The translations under genes were made by a program, and so were the position numbers. Positions 5,576 through 7,235 of a stretch of 7,235 nt of DNA are shown here, piece by piece (the first letter of the stretch is position 1; each line of letters begins with the position of its first letter). The stretch comes from Candidatus Babelota bacterium. Lineage in GTDB: Bacteria > JAGOBX01. The notes below the pieces were generated by a model. The model saw nothing but the letters and a program-made list of their open reading frames with translations. It made no database searches and had not been told where the DNA came from. The stretch lies in contig JAGOBX010000174.1 in the NCBI GenBank assembly GCA_017999075.1, positions 1 through 7,235 of the forward strand. Reading direction: 5' to 3'.

Positions 5576-6994
5576 TTAAAAATATAAATCTCTTTTTCCT
5601 GATTTTATATCTTCAATTTTACTCAAAACCTGTTTTTTGATTTTTTCATCAATATTTTTAGAAAGTTTGTTTATAAGAATTTCTCCTTTTTTTATTGTTT
5701 CTTCAGAAGCATAATCTTTTAAATATTCATAGAAAGTCAATAATGCGTTAGGTTGACAAAACTGTTTTATAAATCCGGGTTTTGCATGAGACATAAAGTG
5801 TTCACCTGTTCTGCCGAGTCTGTAACATGCTGTGCAGAACGAAGGGATAAATTCTTCTTTAAGGAGTTCATTAATAACTTCTTCAAGAGATCTGTCATCG
5901 CCAAGCTTGAACTGTTCTTTGTTTTCAATTTTTTTTCTTTTAGCGGCTTCAGAATATCCCCCTATACCTATTTTAGAACCTGCATCTATTTGAGAGATTC
6001 CAAGTTTTATAACTTCATTCCTGAATTCCGCTGTTTCACGGCAGGTTAGTATCAAACCTGTATAAGGTACAGCAAGCCTTAATATTGCAATTACTTTTTT
6101 AAAATTGTCGTCGGAAACACGAAATTTTAAATTGGTGGAGAATGGAGTATTAAAGGCAGGTTCGATTCTCGGAAATGAAATGGTGTGAGGTCCTACTCCG
6201 AAATATTTTTCTAAAGATTGTGAATGACAAATTAGTGAAACTACTTCAAATCTCCAATCATATAATCCGAATAAAGCGCCTAATCCCACATCGTCAATAC
6301 CAGCTTCTTGAGCTCTGTGCAGAGATGTAAGTCTCCATAAATAATCTCCTTTTTTTGACGTTTGCGGATGAGCTTTCTTATAAGTTTCTTTATGATAAGT
6401 TTCCTGAAAAATTTGAAATGTGCCTATTCCCGAATCTTTGACTGTTTTAAATCCTTTTATATCCATTGGCGCTGCATTGATATTTACTCTGCGTATGCTA
6501 CCGATCTCAATATTTTCATTATTATATGTTTTTATGCTGTAAACTTTTTTTACAGTGTCTGAAATATATTCAGGAGTGGTTTTCCCTGGAGCTTCGCCGA
6601 ATACCAGTATTAGTCGTTTGTGTCCCTGTTTTTGAAGCAGTTTTATTTCTGTAATCAGTTCGTCTTCTGATAATGAATGGCGAGCGACTTCTTTGTTTGA
6701 TGCTCTGAATGCGCAGTATAAACAATCATTTGAACAATAATTCGATATGTAAAGCGGTGCAAAAAAAACAATGCGCTTTCCGTAAATTTCGGCTTTTATA
6801 TTTTTAGCTGTTGTAAATAAATTGTCTAGCAATTCAGGATTTTCTATGTTACAAAGTTTGGCTGTTTCTTCAGGAGATAATCCTTTTTTTTCTTTCGCTT
6901 TTTCTAAAATATCAATAATTTCTTTTTTATTGGGAATTTTACAATTTATAATATTTTCTATATAGCTGTCATTAATAAAATCTTCATATTGCAT
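5576..6994 (-). CDS. hydG: [FeFe]-hydrogenase H-cluster maturase HydG, radical SAM tyrosine lyase
   Basis: HydG cleaves tyrosine to p-cresol and supplies CO and cyanide on iron. With HydE and HydF it builds the two-iron subcluster of the [FeFe]-hydrogenase active site in the cytoplasm. The 472-residue length fits the family. The radical SAM cluster motif is CSNDCLYC, with Cys87, Cys91 and Cys94 (CX3CX2C). The C-terminal auxiliary-cluster motif CX2CX22C is intact (Cys387, Cys390, Cys413), set in FCTACYRLGRTGEHFM. This second motif separates HydG from the related tyrosine lyase ThiH. Other conserved stretches include RRVNINAAPMDIKGFK (168-183) and DDVGLGALFGLYDWRFE (234-250). CAGGAA (7002-7007) lies 7 nt before the ATG. 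No hydE, hydF or hydrogenase gene is next to it in the window. It appears to have its own promoter and to end before the dapB cluster. Confidence 0.96.
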   Translation of the reverse strand: MQYEDFINDSYIENIINCKIPNKKEIIDILEKAKEKKGLSPEETAKLCNIENPELLDNLFTTAKNIKAEIYGKRIVFFAPLYISNYCSNDCLYCAFRASNKEVARHSLSEDELITEIKLLQKQGHKRLILVFGEAPGKTTPEYISDTVKKVYSIKTYNNENIEIGSIRRVNINAAPMDIKGFKTVKDSGIGTFQIFQETYHKETYKKAHPQTSKKGDYLWRLTSLHRAQEAGIDDVGLGALFGLYDWRFEVVSLICHSQSLEKYFGVGPHTISFPRIEPAFNTPFSTNLKFRVSDDNFKKVIAILRLAVPYTGLILTCRETAEFRNEVIKLGISQIDAGSKIGIGGYSEAAKRKKIENKEQFKLGDDRSLEEVINELLKEEFIPSFCTACYRLGRTGEHFMSHAKPGFIKQFCQPNALLTFYEYLKDYASEETIKKGEILINKLSKNIDEKIKKQVLSKIEDIKSGKRDLYF

Positions 6995-7050
6995 AATAAT
7001 GTTCCTGCTAAAATAATAAATATAGACAATAAACGTTGTTATACTTTAAG

Positions 7051-7075
7051 AATTTAAATTTTTTTTGTTTAAATT
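7051..7075. repeat. Inverted repeat overlapping a second candidate hydG promoter
   Basis: On the plus strand AATTTAAA (7051-7058) and TTTAAATT (7068-7075) form perfect 8-bp inverted arms around a 9-nt T8-G spacer. The right arm overlaps the -10 of the second candidate promoter (7073-7078). It could be an operator, but all arm bases are A or T, so chance is a real alternative. Confidence 0.35.
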
Positions 7076-7102
7076 ATAAAAGTTTTAAAATTTGGATTAC
7101 AA
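7073..7102 (-). promoter_or_regulatory. Second candidate hydG promoter
   Basis: Minus-strand TTGTAA (7097-7102) and a perfect TATAAT (7073-7078) are 18 bp apart. Transcription would start near 7066, giving a leader of about 72 nt. It is weaker than the upstream candidate in its -35 hexamer and may be a chance match in AT-rich DNA. Confidence 0.3.
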
Positions 7103-7121
7103 TATTTATTTTATGGAGTAA

Positions 7122-7149
7122 ATTATATATTCAATAATATTATTGTCAA
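7122..7149 (-). promoter_or_regulatory. Consensus sigma70-type promoter for hydG
   Basis: On the minus strand a perfect TTGACA (7144-7149) and a perfect TATAAT (7122-7127) are separated by 16 bp, one short of the optimum. Transcription would begin near 7115, leaving a leader of about 120 nt before the hydG ATG. A fully matching -35 is less likely by chance than the A/T-only -10, so this is the best promoter in the window. Confidence 0.6.
7132..7145. promoter_or_regulatory. 14-bp palindrome inside the hydG promoter spacer (candidate operator)
   Basis: CAATAATATTATTG is a perfect palindrome. It spans nearly the whole interval between the -35 and -10 hexamers and overlaps the first two bases of the -35. 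A dimeric repressor bound here would block RNA polymerase. It does not match the Rex (TTGTTAA-N4-TTAACAA) or FNR (TTGAT-N4-ATCAA) patterns that would be expected for redox control, so any regulator is unknown. Confidence 0.4.
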
Positions 7150-7235
7150 ACATATAATTTTTTATTATTAAATTATTAAAAAAATACTTGAAATTTTGAT
7201 TTTTTTATTATACAATTGAAAAATATATATATTAT

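Larger units (their letters stand above)
6995..7235. other. AT-rich region upstream of hydG
   Basis: This stretch up to the window edge has no credible coding region on either strand. It holds two candidate hydG promoters, a 14-bp palindrome (7132-7145) and an 8-bp-arm inverted repeat (7051-7075). The far right (about 7150-7235) is almost purely A/T with no clear signal. The neighbour upstream of hydG is not visible. Confidence 0.7.

Noticed and set aside
5576-6994. ThiH (thiamine tyrosine lyase) as the identity of the radical SAM gene
   Set aside because: The C-terminal CX2CX22C auxiliary-cluster motif at Cys387, Cys390 and Cys413 and the overall sequence pattern are those of HydG.
7132-7145. 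Rex or FNR operator upstream of hydG
   Set aside because: The palindrome is CAATAATATTATTG, which lacks the TTGTTAA/TTAACAA half-sites of Rex and the TTGAT/ATCAA half-sites of FNR.
1-7235. CRISPR array, transposon ends, toxin-antitoxin pair or phage genes
   Set aside because: No regularly spaced long repeats, no transposase or integrase frame and no paired small genes were found; every substantial minus-strand frame is explained by a housekeeping or metabolic gene except the secreted HhH protein.

Overview
This is an AT-rich window (roughly 30% G+C by eye) in which every supported gene lies on the minus strand, so transcription runs from right to left. It suggests a diderm, anaerobic bacterium. 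An MCE/MlaD-type membrane-anchored lipid-transport protein implies an outer membrane. HydG implies an [FeFe]-hydrogenase and anaerobic hydrogen metabolism. IspE and DapB indicate the MEP isoprenoid pathway and the diaminopimelate/lysine pathway. The sequence alone does not fix the phylum. Low-G+C lineages such as Elusimicrobia, spirochaete-like bacteria or candidate phyla would all fit, and I make no firm assignment. All seven genes end in TAA.

Layout in the direction of transcription: (1) 7235-6995, a very AT-rich leader with a perfect-consensus sigma70-like promoter for hydG and symmetric elements overlapping two candidate promoters; (2) hydG, 6994-5576, apparently monocistronic; (3) 5575-5305, an intergenic region with a weak candidate terminator for hydG and a candidate promoter for the next unit; (4) a co-directional six-gene cluster: a secreted TPR plus twin-HhH protein (5304-4297), dapB (4282-3482), an MCE/MlaD protein (3408-2083), an AIM24/TIGR00266 protein (2052-1276), ispE (1274-354) and spoVG (332-66). 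Gaps are 14, 73, 30, 1 and 21 nt, which is consistent with one operon; (5) after a 50-nt AT-rich spacer with TGATAA repeats, the first 15 nt of a minus-strand tRNA, most likely tRNA-Gln, cut by the left edge of the window.

The cluster reads as a cell-envelope and housekeeping unit. DapB supplies precursors for peptidoglycan and lysine. IspE supplies isoprenoid precursors, including the undecaprenyl carrier lipid. The MCE protein probably handles lipids between the membranes. SpoVG is a nucleic-acid-binding regulator. The ispE-spoVG-tRNA-Gln order resembles an arrangement I recall from other bacteria, where prs, rplY and pth follow; those genes would lie beyond the left edge.

I found no clear new system. 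No CRISPR array, transposon, toxin-antitoxin pair or defence locus is visible. The least explained gene is the secreted TPR/twin-HhH protein upstream of dapB. The most notable non-coding items are the hydG promoter region and the truncated tRNA.
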